From: CAZFOB01 sp964520325
Lineage (GTDB): Bacteria > Actinomycetota > JAICYB01
Assembly: GCA_964520325.1 (NCBI GenBank)
Contig: CAZFOB010000017.1
Span: 1-64,000, forward strand
Length of the DNA stretch: 64,000 bases
Reading direction: 5' to 3'
Of the stretch, positions 51,977 through 60,142 are shown one piece after another. Positions within the stretch are counted from its first letter, which is position 1. Every line of letters begins with the position of its first letter. The notes under the pieces are model-generated. The model was not told the DNA's origin. It did no database searches and worked only from the letters and a program-made list of their open reading frames with translations. A program made the position numbers and the translations under genes.

Positions 51977-52001
51977 CCATGTCATCGGTCGCGGCGATAA
52001 T
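51973..52001 (+). promoter_or_regulatory. Serine operon promoter
   Basis: TTGACC (51973-51978), 17-bp spacer, GATAAT (51996-52001). The best -35/-10 pair in the window. Transcription should start near 52008-52011, at the ATG of the leader peptide. The -35 overlaps the stop of the DUF4143 gene. Confidence 0.8.
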
Positions 52002-52010
52002 GGTTGTCTG

Positions 52011-52043
52011 ATGACGTTCATGTACCGATCGAATTCGCCGTAA
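52011..52043 (+). CDS. Serine-operon leader peptide MTFMYRSNSP
   Basis: 10 codons with two Ser codons (TCG AAT TCG) just before the end. The ATG is where the transcript should begin. The stop TAA is directly followed by a 10-bp hairpin and a terminator, the same layout as in the ilvB and leuB leaders. Confidence 0.65.
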   Translation: MTFMYRSNSP

Positions 52044-52105
52044 GCGAACCCCGCAACACGGGGTTCGCATCAGCCTCTCGTCGCGTCGCCGGCGAGGGGT
52101 TTTTT
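52044..52105 (+). terminator. Serine operon attenuator: hairpin plus terminator
   Basis: Hairpin GCGAACCCCG-CAACA-CGGGGTTCGC (52044-52068, perfect), then CCTCTCGTCG-N6-CGGCGAGGGG (52074-52099) and six T. The left terminator arm (CAGCCTCTCGTC) is the same as in the leuB leader and nearly so in the ilvB leader. Confidence 0.75.
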
Positions 52106-52137
52106 GTTGAGATGAACAGACGCAAAGGAGGCTTCAG

Positions 52138-53301
52138 ATGGTATTGGAACGTCCCGAATACATCATGGCCCCCGGGCCTACCGAGGTACCACCCGAGGTT
52201 CTGCAGGCTCAGCTCGTTCTGCCGTACCACCGCGGCCCCCGCTTCGGTGCGGTCATCCAGGGCTGCATCGACGCACTGCAGCGGATCTTGTTCACGAAGA
52301 ACGACGTTTTGCTCTACACCGGTTCCGGCTCGCTCGGGATGGAGTCGGCAGTCGTCAACCTCTTCTCACCCGGTGACCGCATCCTCGTGCTCGACACGGG
52401 CAACTTCGGCGAGCGCTTCCGGAAGATCGCGCAGGTCTGGGGGATCGACGCCGTCGCGATCGAGTACGAGTGGGGCCACAACGCGCAACCTGCCGACGTC
52501 GCAAAGGCATTGACGAACGATCCGTCCATCAAGGCGGTACTGTGCCAGCACTCCGAGACGTCGACCGGCATCGTGAACGACGTCGAGGCGCTCGGCGCCG
52601 TCGTGAAGGGCTCTTCCGCGCTGTTCGTGGTCGACGGGATCTCTGCCATCGGCGCGGCTCCGCTGCGCGTGGACGACTGGGGGATCGATGTCCTCATCGG
52701 CGGTTCGCAGAAGGCGCTCATGACACCCCCCGGCATCGCGTTCCTCGCGGTGTCCGCCGCCGCGTGGAAGGCCAACGAAATAGCGAGCTGCCCCCGCTTC
52801 TACGCCGACTGGGCAACGACGAAGACGTCGCTCGACCTCGACCCGCCCGAGACGCCGTACACCCCGGCGGTCACGATCTTTGGCGCATTCCGCAAGGCGC
52901 TCGAGCTCGTCGAGAAGGAGGGCATCGAGGCGGCGTGGCAGCGACACGCGCTGCTCGGGAAGGCATGTCGCGAAGGCGTGAAGGCGATCGGTCTCGACAT
53001 ACAGACACAGGACGCCGAGCGCGCATGCGTGCTGACGGCCGTCGTTGCTCCCGAGGGCCTGGACGGAGCAACGATCTCCAAGCACATGCGTCAGATGCAC
53101 GGCATCGTGCTTGCGCCGGGACAGGGTCGCCTGAAGGGCAAGATCTTCCGGATCGGACACTGCGGCTATTACGCTCCTCGCGACATCCTCATGGGACTCG
53201 CGTGCCTCGAGGCCACGCTGCAGACGCTCGGCTACCCGGTGAAGGAAGGCGCAGCCACGAGTGCCGCGGCGAGCGTGTTCCGGGAGGCCGGCGCCGCATG
53301 A
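52138..53301 (+). CDS. Class V aminotransferase (serine/alanine-glyoxylate type)
   Basis: 387 residues, AAAGGAGG upstream. PLP enzyme: the Lys is in GGSQKALMTPPG, and GSGSLGMESAVVNL binds the phosphate. By sequence it is an alanine-glyoxylate/serine-pyruvate aminotransferase. Overlap with serA (ATGA) and the serine leader suggest it makes phosphoserine or serine, replacing the classical SerC. That role is inferred from context. Confidence 0.9.
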   Translation: MVLERPEYIMAPGPTEVPPEVLQAQLVLPYHRGPRFGAVIQGCIDALQRILFTKNDVLLYTGSGSLGMESAVVNLFSPGDRILVLDTGNFGERFRKIAQVWGIDAVAIEYEWGHNAQPADVAKALTNDPSIKAVLCQHSETSTGIVNDVEALGAVVKGSSALFVVDGISAIGAAPLRVDDWGIDVLIGGSQKALMTPPGIAFLAVSAAAWKANEIASCPRFYADWATTKTSLDLDPPETPYTPAVTIFGAFRKALELVEKEGIEAAWQRHALLGKACREGVKAIGLDIQTQDAERACVLTAVVAPEGLDGATISKHMRQMHGIVLAPGQGRLKGKIFRIGHCGYYAPRDILMGLACLEATLQTLGYPVKEGAATSAAASVFREAGAA

Positions 53302-54905
53302 CGGAAGTCAACCAGCCTCGGGTGCTGATCAGCGAAAAGATCGCCGATGCCGGCGTGGCTCTGCTTGTTGATGCCGGGATCGATGTGGACGTGCGCACGG
53401 GGATGTCCGCTGAGGAGCTCCTCGCAACGATCGGCGACTACAACGGACTGATCGTTCGTTCCGCGACGTTGGTCACCAAGGAGGTGATCGATGCGGGCGA
53501 GCGTCTTCAGGTCGTGGGCCGCGCCGGCATCGGTGTCGACAACGTCGATGTCGATGCGGCAACGCGGCGTGGCATCGTCGTACTGAACACACCGCAGGGC
53601 AACATCGTCTCAACGGCTGAGCACACAGTCGGTCTCATCCTCGCGCTCGCCAAGAAGATCCCCGCAGCCGATGCCAGCTTGCGCTCCGGCCGATGGGAGA
53701 AGTCGAAGTTCGTTGGGATCGAGCTTCAGGACAAGACGCTCGGCATCATCGGGTTCGGTCGTGTCGGAACCCTCGTCGCTCAACGCTGCCATGCGCTTGG
53801 GATGCACGTGATCGCGCGCGACCAGTTCGTCTCCGCGCAACGCTTCCAGCGCGCCGGCGTCGAGCAGGTCGAGCTCGATGAGCTGCTCGAGCGTGCCGAC
53901 GTCATCTCGCTGCACGTCGTGATGACCCCCGACACCAAGCACATGCTCGGCGAGACCGAGCTCGAGCGGTGCAAGCCCGGCGTGCTGATCGTCAACGCCT
54001 CTCGGGGCGGCGTCATCGATGAGGACGCTCTCGCGCGTGCCATCAAAGCGGGTCGAGTCGGCGGTGCCGGACTCGACGTATTCGAGACCGAGCCGCTCAC
54101 CGCTTCGCCGCTCTTCGATCTTCCCGAAGTCGTCATCACGCCGCACATCGCCGGCCAGACGGCCGACGCTCAGGACAAGTCGGGTGTCATCGCGGCCGAG
54201 CAAGTGCTACTTGCGTTACGCGGTGAGTTCGTACCGAATGCGGTGAACCTCGACGCGAGCGGCGAGCTCTCGGAGTTCTTGCGTCCGTATCTGACGCTCG
54301 CGTCCAAGCTCGGACGTCTCGCGGGAGCGCTGGCGGGCGAGAAGGTGACCGAGATCGAGGTCGCCTACCTCGGCCAGGTCGGCGAGGAGGACACCCGCGT
54401 GCTCACGCTGTCGGTCCTGCGTGGGTTCCTTCAGCCGGCGTTGCACGAGCCTGTGACCTATGTGAACGCACCGATCTTGGCGGCCGATCGCGGTATCGGA
54501 TACACCGAGCGCAAGTCCGCGGCCCCCGAGGAGTACCTGAACCTCGTCCGTGTCACAGTCCGTCGCGAGGACCAGGCCGTGAGCGTCGGGGGGATCCTCA
54601 CGCGCAAGGCGAATATCGCGCACCTTGTCGAAGTCGACGGCCGCACGCTCGGCATCGACTTCTCGCGCTACATGGCCCTGTTCCGCTACGGAGACAAACC
54701 GGGTGTCGTCCACAACATCTCGGGCCCCCTGGCCGAGGCGGGGATCAGTATCAAGAACATGTACGTCGGCGAGCCGCCTGCGTCGGGCGAGGACGCGATC
54801 CTGGTCCTGTCCGTCGATGCGCCGATCCCGACCGACGTCTTCGACGAGATGATGCGTGCTGCCGGCATCGCCTCCGGACGCTTCGTCAGCCTCGACGGCG
54901 ACTGA
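53298..54905 (+). CDS. serA: D-3-phosphoglycerate dehydrogenase
   Basis: 535 residues, the long form with an ASB domain and a C-terminal ACT domain (PGVVHNISGPLAEAGISIKN), as in mycobacteria. NAD-binding GIIGFGRVGTLVAQRC, catalytic Arg in NASRGGVID, Glu and His in ITPHIAGQT. First step of serine synthesis. The ACT and ASB domains permit feedback inhibition by serine. Coupled to the aminotransferase gene. Confidence 0.97.
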   Translation: MTEVNQPRVLISEKIADAGVALLVDAGIDVDVRTGMSAEELLATIGDYNGLIVRSATLVTKEVIDAGERLQVVGRAGIGVDNVDVDAATRRGIVVLNTPQGNIVSTAEHTVGLILALAKKIPAADASLRSGRWEKSKFVGIELQDKTLGIIGFGRVGTLVAQRCHALGMHVIARDQFVSAQRFQRAGVEQVELDELLERADVISLHVVMTPDTKHMLGETELERCKPGVLIVNASRGGVIDEDALARAIKAGRVGGAGLDVFETEPLTASPLFDLPEVVITPHIAGQTADAQDKSGVIAAEQVLLALRGEFVPNAVNLDASGELSEFLRPYLTLASKLGRLAGALAGEKVTEIEVAYLGQVGEEDTRVLTLSVLRGFLQPALHEPVTYVNAPILAADRGIGYTERKSAAPEEYLNLVRVTVRREDQAVSVGGILTRKANIAHLVEVDGRTLGIDFSRYMALFRYGDKPGVVHNISGPLAEAGISIKNMYVGEPPASGEDAILVLSVDAPIPTDVFDEMMRAAGIASGRFVSLDGD

Positions 54906-54918
54906 GTTCCCCAAAGCC

Positions 54919-54927
54919 TGTTAAGGT
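54919..54927 (+). promoter_or_regulatory. leuA extended -10 promoter
   Basis: TGTTAAGGT: TG, one base, then TAAGGT at 54922-54927. No good -35, as expected for an extended -10. It lies 13 bases before the leader-peptide ATG at 54940. Confidence 0.5.
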
Positions 54928-54939
54928 CGTTGTCCAGTC

Positions 54940-54990
54940 ATGAAGAACCTGTTTCGCCTCGTCCTTAGTTGCCCTCGGACCGGCCTGTAG
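54940..54990 (+). CDS. leu leader peptide MKNLFRLVLSCPRTGL
   Basis: 16 codons, four of them Leu (positions 4, 7, 9, 16) and one Val. It lies between the serA stop and leuA, behind an extended -10. The last codons and stop form the left part of the hairpin CCGGC-CTGTA-GCCGG (54980-54994). Confidence 0.65.
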   Translation: MKNLFRLVLSCPRTGL

Positions 54991-55009
54991 CCGGCCCGGG
55001 GGTCACGCA

Positions 55010-55040
55010 GTACCTCCACTTCGATAGGACGAAGGAGTAC
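55010..55040 (+). promoter_or_regulatory. leuA hairpin hiding the ribosome-binding site
   Basis: GTACCTCC (55010-55017) pairs with GGAGTAC (55034-55040) with one bulged C; within it TTCG (55020-55023) pairs with CGAA (55030-55033). The ribosome site GGAG (55034-55037) is inside the stem, 6 nt before the ATG at 55044. No U-tract is seen, so control should be at translation. Confidence 0.65.
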
Positions 55041-55043
55041 CTG

Positions 55044-56585
55044 ATGGACAAGGTCTTCATCTTCGACACAACACTGCGGGACGGCGAGCAGTCGCCCGGC
55101 ATCGCGCTCAACGCCAAAGAGAAGCTCGAGATCGCCGAGCAGCTCGCGCGTCTGCAGGTCGACATCATCGAGGCCGGGTTCCCGATCACCTCGCAGGGCG
55201 ATTTCGACGCAGTGCGGGGGATCGCCGAGAACGTCAAGGGCCCGCAGATCTGCGCGCTCGCCCGGGCCTCCGATCTCGACATCGACCGGGCATGGGAAGC
55301 GATCAAGGACGCACGCGACCCGCGTATCCACGTGTTCCTCTCGACCTCCGACATCCATCGCAAGTACATGCTCGAAGCCACGGAAGAGGAGATCGTCGCT
55401 CAGGCCGTCGCCGGTGTGAAGCGTGCGAAGAGCTACACGCCCAACATCGAGTTCTCGCCCCAGGACGCAACGCGCACCGACAGCGATTTCCTCTGCGAGG
55501 TCGTGCGCGCAACGATCGAGGCCGGCGCGACGACGATCAACATCCCCGACACCGTCGGTTACACGCTTCCGCACGAGTTCGAGGAGCTGATCTCCTACGT
55601 GTACGAGCGGGTGCCTGCGCTCAACGACGTGATCCTCTCAGTGCACTGCCACAACGACCTCGGCCTGGCTGTGGCGAACTCGCTCGCCGCCGTGCGGGTC
55701 GGCGCCCGCCAGGTCGAAGTTGCGGTGAACGGTCTCGGCGAGCGAGCGGGCAACTGTTCGATGGAGGAGGTCGTCATGGCGCTCAAGACACGGCGGGACC
55801 TCCTGTGGTTCGACATCGGTGTGAACACGCGCGAGATCGCGCGGACGTCACGCATGGTGTCGTTGCTCACCGGCTATGCGGTGCAGCCGAACAAGGCCAT
55901 CGTCGGCGCGAACGCTTTCGCGCACGAATCGGGCATCCATCAGCACGGCGTCCTGCAAGACAGACAGACCTACGAGATCATGAACGCCGAAGAGATCGGC
56001 TATGAGGGCGGAAAGATCGTCCTCGGCAAGCACTCCGGACGCCACGCCTTCACGGCCGAGCTCGAGAAGATGGGGTACGAACTCTCTCGCGAGGAGATGC
56101 AGCGCGCGTTCGAGCGGTTCAAGGAGATGGCCGACCGGAAGATCCAGATCAGTGACTCCGACATAGAGGCCATCGTCGCCGACGAGATGCGCACGGCCGA
56201 AGACATCTGGGAGCTGGCGGCGCTCGAGGTCAGGGGCGGCACCGGTGTCGAGTCCCGCGCGACGGTGAAGATCCGCACGCCGGATGGTCAGATCGTCGAG
56301 GAGTCGGCGTCCGGCGACGGCATGATCGACGCCGCTTGCGGAGCCATCAGCCGCGCCACCGGAGTGGACGCACGACTTGCGGCCTTCTCGGTCGGTGCGG
56401 TCACGGCGGGGACCGATGCTCTGGGTGACGTCACCGTGCAGGTTGACGTCGAGAGCGATAGATATACCGGCCGCGGGGTATCAACGGATGTAGTCGAAGC
56501 GTCGGCACGTGCGTTCCTGAATGCGATCAACCGGGCCACGCGGCTCGGGCGCCGGGAACGCTCCGCCGACGCGCCCGGACCGTAG
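55044..56585 (+). CDS. leuA: 2-isopropylmalate synthase
   Basis: 513 residues from ATG 55044. First step of leucine synthesis (2-ketoisovalerate and acetyl-CoA). IFDTTLRDGEQSPG and SVHCHNDLGLAVANSLAA are the DRE-TIM metallolyase motifs; a C-terminal LeuA dimer domain (about 385-505) is where leucine binds for feedback inhibition. The longer ORF would start in the leader and is not used. Controlled by the Leu leader and RBS hairpin upstream. Confidence 0.97.
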   Translation: MDKVFIFDTTLRDGEQSPGIALNAKEKLEIAEQLARLQVDIIEAGFPITSQGDFDAVRGIAENVKGPQICALARASDLDIDRAWEAIKDARDPRIHVFLSTSDIHRKYMLEATEEEIVAQAVAGVKRAKSYTPNIEFSPQDATRTDSDFLCEVVRATIEAGATTINIPDTVGYTLPHEFEELISYVYERVPALNDVILSVHCHNDLGLAVANSLAAVRVGARQVEVAVNGLGERAGNCSMEEVVMALKTRRDLLWFDIGVNTREIARTSRMVSLLTGYAVQPNKAIVGANAFAHESGIHQHGVLQDRQTYEIMNAEEIGYEGGKIVLGKHSGRHAFTAELEKMGYELSREEMQRAFERFKEMADRKIQISDSDIEAIVADEMRTAEDIWELAALEVRGGTGVESRATVKIRTPDGQIVEESASGDGMIDAACGAISRATGVDARLAAFSVGAVTAGTDALGDVTVQVDVESDRYTGRGVSTDVVEASARAFLNAINRATRLGRRERSADAPGP

Positions 56586-56603
56586 GCAAGAGGGAGGCAA
56601 CGG

Positions 56604-56891
56604 ATGTCCAAGATCGAGGAACTGCGCGGCAAGATTCCGCCCAAGGTCGAGCGGCGCGTTGACCAGGCCGTCGAGACGTTCCGAGAGAACCACAGGCATC
56701 CGGCCAACCTTGCGCTTCACGCGGCCGGGTACTACTCGATCCTCAAGGGCATCGCGCGGTTCTTCCGCGGCAAGCGGTTCCGTGCGGTCACGCTCGTGCT
56801 GTTCGGCCTCGGCATGGTCATCGCCGGACACGAGATCGAGGGGACCGACGCATTCGCGATCCTCAAGGGCTCCAACGGCCACGCGAAGTAG
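56604..56891 (+). CDS. Small DUF962/Mpo1-like membrane protein
   Basis: 95 residues. The spacing HRHPANLALHAAGYYSILKG and later IAGHEIEGTDAF resembles the DUF962/Mpo1 pattern (H-x-x-x-N...H...G and GHxxEG); yeast Mpo1 is an iron-dependent 2-hydroxy fatty-acid dioxygenase. Here it is much shorter, with one or two hydrophobic stretches. The assignment is tentative. It follows leuA by 18 bases and ends before a strong terminator. Confidence 0.55.
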   Translation: MSKIEELRGKIPPKVERRVDQAVETFRENHRHPANLALHAAGYYSILKGIARFFRGKRFRAVTLVLFGLGMVIAGHEIEGTDAFAILKGSNGHAK

Positions 56892-56901
56892 CCCCGAACT
56901 G

Positions 56902-56940
56902 CGAGAGCCCGGTCTTTCGACCGGGCTCTCGTTGTGTTTC
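56902..56940. terminator. Terminator after leuA operon
   Basis: CGAGAGCCCGGTC-TTTC-GACCGGGCTCTCG (56902-56931), 13-bp perfect stem, then TTGTGTTTC. The stem is symmetrical, so it could also end leftward transcripts from the structured element at 57.03-57.16 kb. Confidence 0.8.
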
Positions 56941-57030
56941 TGTATTCACCTCGCTGCCAACTTTCCCGGTCGACCCGCCCGGGTGGCGCTCGAGGTCGGT
57001 GGTCTGATGAGATTCCGCCGCGGCTGCGAC

Positions 57031-57155
57031 GAAACCGGAGGTGGCTCCCAAACGAGAGGGGACCCCTCCGCAGGCAGCCCTAGCAGTCAGCCACCTCGAG
57101 GGTCGAATTCGGTTTCAAAATCGGACCACCTCCTTTCTCTCGTGCCACGAATATA
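57031..57155 (-). ncRNA. Candidate structured RNA with extended ribosome site
   Basis: Read leftward: a TATATT box (57155-57150), then AGAAAGGAGGTGGTCC (57138-57123), which matches the complement of the actinobacterial 16S rRNA 3' tail with one mismatch. A 12-codon ORF follows. Nested helices share one axis: GAAACC/GGTTTC (57116-57111 with 57036-57031), GAGGTGGCT/AGCCACCTC (57097-57089 with 57046-57038) and GAGGGG/CCCCTC (57068-57063 with 57061-57056). The 3' part CCACCTCC can pair instead with the ribosome site. Looks like an RNA switch or small RNA; strand is chosen from the ribosome site. Confidence 0.5.
57080..57118 (-). CDS. Candidate short ORF MKPNSTLEVADC
   Basis: 12 codons from TTG 57118; AGGAGG lies 10 nt upstream within a 16-nt stretch complementary to the 16S rRNA tail. 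Codons for Leu-Glu-Val-Ala form the left arm of a 9-bp helix. No downstream gene on this strand before the terminator at 56902-56931, so it does not lead a known operon. Could be a regulatory peptide; not recognised. Confidence 0.4.
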   Translation of the reverse strand: MKPNSTLEVADC

Positions 57156-57190
57156 CATTCCGCGTCCAGGGGTTGTAGCGTCTCTTCGCG

Positions 57191-57991
57191 ATGCCCGATC
57201 ATTCCGTCGTCGAGCTGCAGGTGATGGCCTTCGAAGCGCTCGCCGACCTCTGTGAGTCGCTCACCCCCGCGCAATGGTCGATGGACACCGACTGTCCCGG
57301 GTGGAACGTCCAGGACAACATCTCCCACATCGTCGGCACGGAATCGACCCTCCTCGGCCGCCAAGCTCCGGCCCACGATCCCGGCGAGAAGGACTGGATC
57401 AAGAATCCGATCGGGGCGAACAACGAGGTCCACGTGGACTACCGGCGTTCTTGGTCCGCCCAGCAGGTGCTCGAGGAGTACCGTGAGGTCATCGGCGAGC
57501 GCATCGGAGCGATCCGCTCCGTGTCTGAGGACGATCTGGACGCCGAATCGTGGACGCCCATCGGTCCCGGCAAGGTCCGCGACCTGCTCGCCATCCGCAT
57601 CATGGACGTCTGGGTGCACGAGCAGGACATCCGCAGGGCGACGGGTAACCCCGGTGGCCTGGAGGGCCCGGTGGCTTCACACGTGTTCTCCCGACACCAG
57701 AGCGCCATCCCCTTCGTCGTGGGCAAGAAGGCCGGTGCAGCCGACGGCAGCACGGTCGTGTTCGACGTCGTTGGTCAGGAGCCGTTCGCCGTTGGCGTCG
57801 AGACAAAGCGCGCGAGCCTGCTCGATGTATTGCCGGCTTCGCCGGACGTGACGCTCTCGATGGATCTCGAGACCTTCAGTCGTCTGTGCACCGGACGAGG
57901 GGATGTCGACGCGCTCGCGAAGACGGTGACCGTCGAAGGCGATCAGGAACTGGGCTTGCGCGTGCTGGCCGAACAGAACTTCATGATCTGA
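57191..57991 (+). CDS. Maleylpyruvate isomerase-family, mycothiol-dependent
   Basis: 266 residues. N-terminal MDMPI_N (DinB-like) domain with QWSMDTDCPGWNVQDNISHI, HEQDIRRATG as metal-ligand helix, and a C-terminal MDMPI_C domain from about 175. In this family the metal is held by His residues; mycothiol is the usual thiol cofactor of actinobacteria. Substrate cannot be told. Divergent from the structured element at 57.03-57.16 kb. Confidence 0.88.
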   Translation: MPDHSVVELQVMAFEALADLCESLTPAQWSMDTDCPGWNVQDNISHIVGTESTLLGRQAPAHDPGEKDWIKNPIGANNEVHVDYRRSWSAQQVLEEYREVIGERIGAIRSVSEDDLDAESWTPIGPGKVRDLLAIRIMDVWVHEQDIRRATGNPGGLEGPVASHVFSRHQSAIPFVVGKKAGAADGSTVVFDVVGQEPFAVGVETKRASLLDVLPASPDVTLSMDLETFSRLCTGRGDVDALAKTVTVEGDQELGLRVLAEQNFMI

Positions 57992-57996
57992 GGAGG

Positions 57997-59646
57997 CTAG
58001 CCGCCGGCGGCGCCGAACCTGTCGGTCGGCTCGCTACGGCCCTGGATCCCTATGGCGTTTTGGCTCCACAGGTCGGCATCTCTCGTTGACAACGGACCGA
58101 CCGCGGCGCCGTACAGCACGTGGAGCACGCCGGCGTCCACTGCGCTGCCCGTGTCCTCGAGCGGCACACCGATCGCGAGGTCGGCGCCGTTGGCTGCGTC
58201 GTAGTTGCCGGAGACGAGCGATCCGCCGAAGAGGTCGCCGGTCTCGGCTTCGCCGGGCATCTTCGGTGAGGCCTGACTGAAGAACTGGTTCGGTCCGATC
58301 GAGGGATCGAGGTTGGTGCCGTCGCTGTAGATGACGTGGACGCCGCCGACGTTGTTTGCGTTGCCGATGTCTTCTCCACGGACGCCGATAGCCATGTCCG
58401 CTGCGCCGTTGTTGTCGAAGTCATTGACCGTCACCGTCGAGCCGAACTCGTCACTGGCTTCGCGCGCGCCGAATACCGCGCCGCGCGCTGCACCGGCCTT
58501 GCCCTGGAACCACTCCTCACCACGTCCGACGAACCCCTCTTCCGAGCCGAGCACCACATCGACGGCGCCGCTGTTGTTAACGAGGTCCCCGGGAACGCCG
58601 ATCACGAGGTCGTCGTAGCGGGCCGGCGCGGTGGCGACGGGATCGAAGTCGCCGGAGGCGAGCGAGAATCCGAAAAGCTCGTCGTCGAAGCCATCGCGCT
58701 CGCGGAAGATCGTGTCTTGGTTGATCACGTCGGCCTTGGTGCGATCGAGGCCGGTCGGTCCGCCGAGCACCGTGTGCACGACGCCTTCGTCCGCGTGCAC
58801 GCCGACGTCCTCGAAGGGGACGCCGATCGCGAGGTCGTCTTCGCCCCTGTTGTCGAAGTTGCCACTCGTCAACGCGAACCCGAAGCGGTCACCCGGTTCG
58901 GGGTCGCCGTCGAAGCCCGGCGTGTCCTGCGTGAACTGGTTCTGTGTCGCACCGCTCAAGCCGCTTTGGGGATCGCCGAGCAGCAGAGCCACCGCCCCGG
59001 CATCGCGCCTGCTGCCGATGTCCTCGTCGGGGATCCCGATCGCGAGGTCGGATGCACCGTCGTCGTTGTAGTCGCCCGCGGAGAGTGCCGCGCCGAAGTG
59101 ATCGCCGGCCTCGGAGGCGCCTTCGAGTCCGCCGGCTCCCTGACGCAATGATTGCGAGCCGGTCGTGCGCAGGCCGCTGCCGGTTCCGTAGAGGACGAAG
59201 ACGAAACCCGCATCCGGCGAACCGCCGGTGTCCTCGCTGGAGGCACCGATCGCGAGGTCGTCGAAACCGTCGGCATCGAAGTCGCCGACCGCGAGGGCGT
59301 CCCCGAACTGGTCGCCGGCTTCCGCCACCCCGTCGACGAGGCCCGCGGTGTTCTGGTGGAACAGTTGATCGTCCGATGAGCGCAGTCCCGAGCTGCCGCC
59401 GTAGAGCACATGCACCGCGCCCGCTTCGCGGATGCTGCCGATGGCCTCGCCCGGCGCACCGATCGCGAGGTCACCGAAACCGTCGCCGTCGAAGTCGGCC
59501 CACTGATAGCCAGCGGATCCACCGGCCACGGCGTGGCTGGGAGTGGACGGAAGTAATGCGACAACGACGCCCAGAACCATGCCGATAGCCGGCGCGATCC
59601 AACGCAGGGCGTTCCGGCGTGCTTGTACAAGGGGACGCGAGCGCAT
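57997..59646 (-). CDS. Secreted FG-GAP (integrin alpha-like) beta-propeller
   Basis: 549 residues from ATG 59646. A signal peptide (about 15-38, ending PSHAVA) and then seven FG-GAP repeats, each with a calcium loop and ending DLAIG or similar: DFDGDGFGDLAIG, DFDADGFDDLAIG, DYNDDGASDLAIG, NFDNRGEDDLAIG, a longer fifth one ending DDLVIG, DFDNNGAADMAIG and NYDAANGADLAIG. It thus forms one complete seven-bladed propeller. Likely a secreted calcium-binding protein; no enzyme motif. Ends 5 bases after the convergent MDMPI gene. Confidence 0.9.
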   Translation of the reverse strand: MRSRPLVQARRNALRWIAPAIGMVLGVVVALLPSTPSHAVAGGSAGYQWADFDGDGFGDLAIGAPGEAIGSIREAGAVHVLYGGSSGLRSSDDQLFHQNTAGLVDGVAEAGDQFGDALAVGDFDADGFDDLAIGASSEDTGGSPDAGFVFVLYGTGSGLRTTGSQSLRQGAGGLEGASEAGDHFGAALSAGDYNDDGASDLAIGIPDEDIGSRRDAGAVALLLGDPQSGLSGATQNQFTQDTPGFDGDPEPGDRFGFALTSGNFDNRGEDDLAIGVPFEDVGVHADEGVVHTVLGGPTGLDRTKADVINQDTIFRERDGFDDELFGFSLASGDFDPVATAPARYDDLVIGVPGDLVNNSGAVDVVLGSEEGFVGRGEEWFQGKAGAARGAVFGAREASDEFGSTVTVNDFDNNGAADMAIGVRGEDIGNANNVGGVHVIYSDGTNLDPSIGPNQFFSQASPKMPGEAETGDLFGGSLVSGNYDAANGADLAIGVPLEDTGSAVDAGVLHVLYGAAVGPLSTRDADLWSQNAIGIQGRSEPTDRFGAAGG

Positions 59647-59701
59647 CGGTCCATTGTCAGGGACAAGCGGCTTTTTGGCTGCGAATCGACGAACCCGCTG
59701 G

Positions 59702-60073
59702 TCAGGCCGTGGTTTGGGTGATCCACGCCTGCATGTCGAAGTAGTCGCGCCACGCGGCGATCTTTCCATCGCGGATCTCGAAGGTCCCCATGACGGGCAG
59801 AGCGACGCTTCTCTCGCCCATCTGGAAGCGGTCGATGCGTTCAGTCAGGACCGTATTTTCGGCGCTCGAGGCGATCCTCAGGATCTCGAACTCGATCGAG
59901 CTCGACGCCGGCACGAAGAGGCTGAGCATGTTGCGGATCTGCTCGTGTCCTACGGCCGGATCGATGGGCACGTTGTGGTAGACGGCGTCGGCGGTGAAGA
60001 AGGAGAGCAGCTCGTCGACGTCACGCCGGCTCCACGCTTCGCAGAAGCTCGTGACGACGTCCTCGGGGCTCAT
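59702..60073 (-). CDS. NTF2-like protein (limonene-epoxide hydrolase/SnoaL type)
   Basis: 123 residues, one NTF2-like cone. VVTSFCEAWSRRDVDELLSF, YHNVPIDPAVGHEQIRNML and FEIRDGKIAAWRDYFD are typical of the limonene-1,2-epoxide hydrolase or SnoaL-like groups. Asp and Arg residues in these motifs could form the catalytic site. Substrate unknown. Divergent from the leuB leader. Confidence 0.8.
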   Translation of the reverse strand: MSPEDVVTSFCEAWSRRDVDELLSFFTADAVYHNVPIDPAVGHEQIRNMLSLFVPASSSIEFEILRIASSAENTVLTERIDRFQMGERSVALPVMGTFEIRDGKIAAWRDYFDMQAWITQTTA

Positions 60074-60127
60074 AGCTGTCTCACCTTGGCCTCACCTTAC
60101 CCGGTGGCGGGCGCCTCCGACCTCTGC

Positions 60128-60133
60128 GATACT
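60128..60133 (+). promoter_or_regulatory. leuB operon -10 box
   Basis: GATACT, 9 bases before the leader GTG at 60143. No clear -35 is seen. Transcription would start near 60140. Confidence 0.45.
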
Positions 60134-60142
60134 TATCTCATC

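Noticed and set aside
52011..52105. T-box or serine riboswitch before the serine operon
   Set aside because: No T-box sequence, stem I or tRNA-specifier layout is seen; the short ORF with Ser codons and the hairpin-terminator fit attenuation better.
57123..57138. 16S rRNA 3' end on the plus strand
   Set aside because: Only 16 bases match (GGACCACCTCCTTTCT, one mismatch) and no other rRNA sequence is near; it is better explained as a ribosome-binding site on the minus strand.
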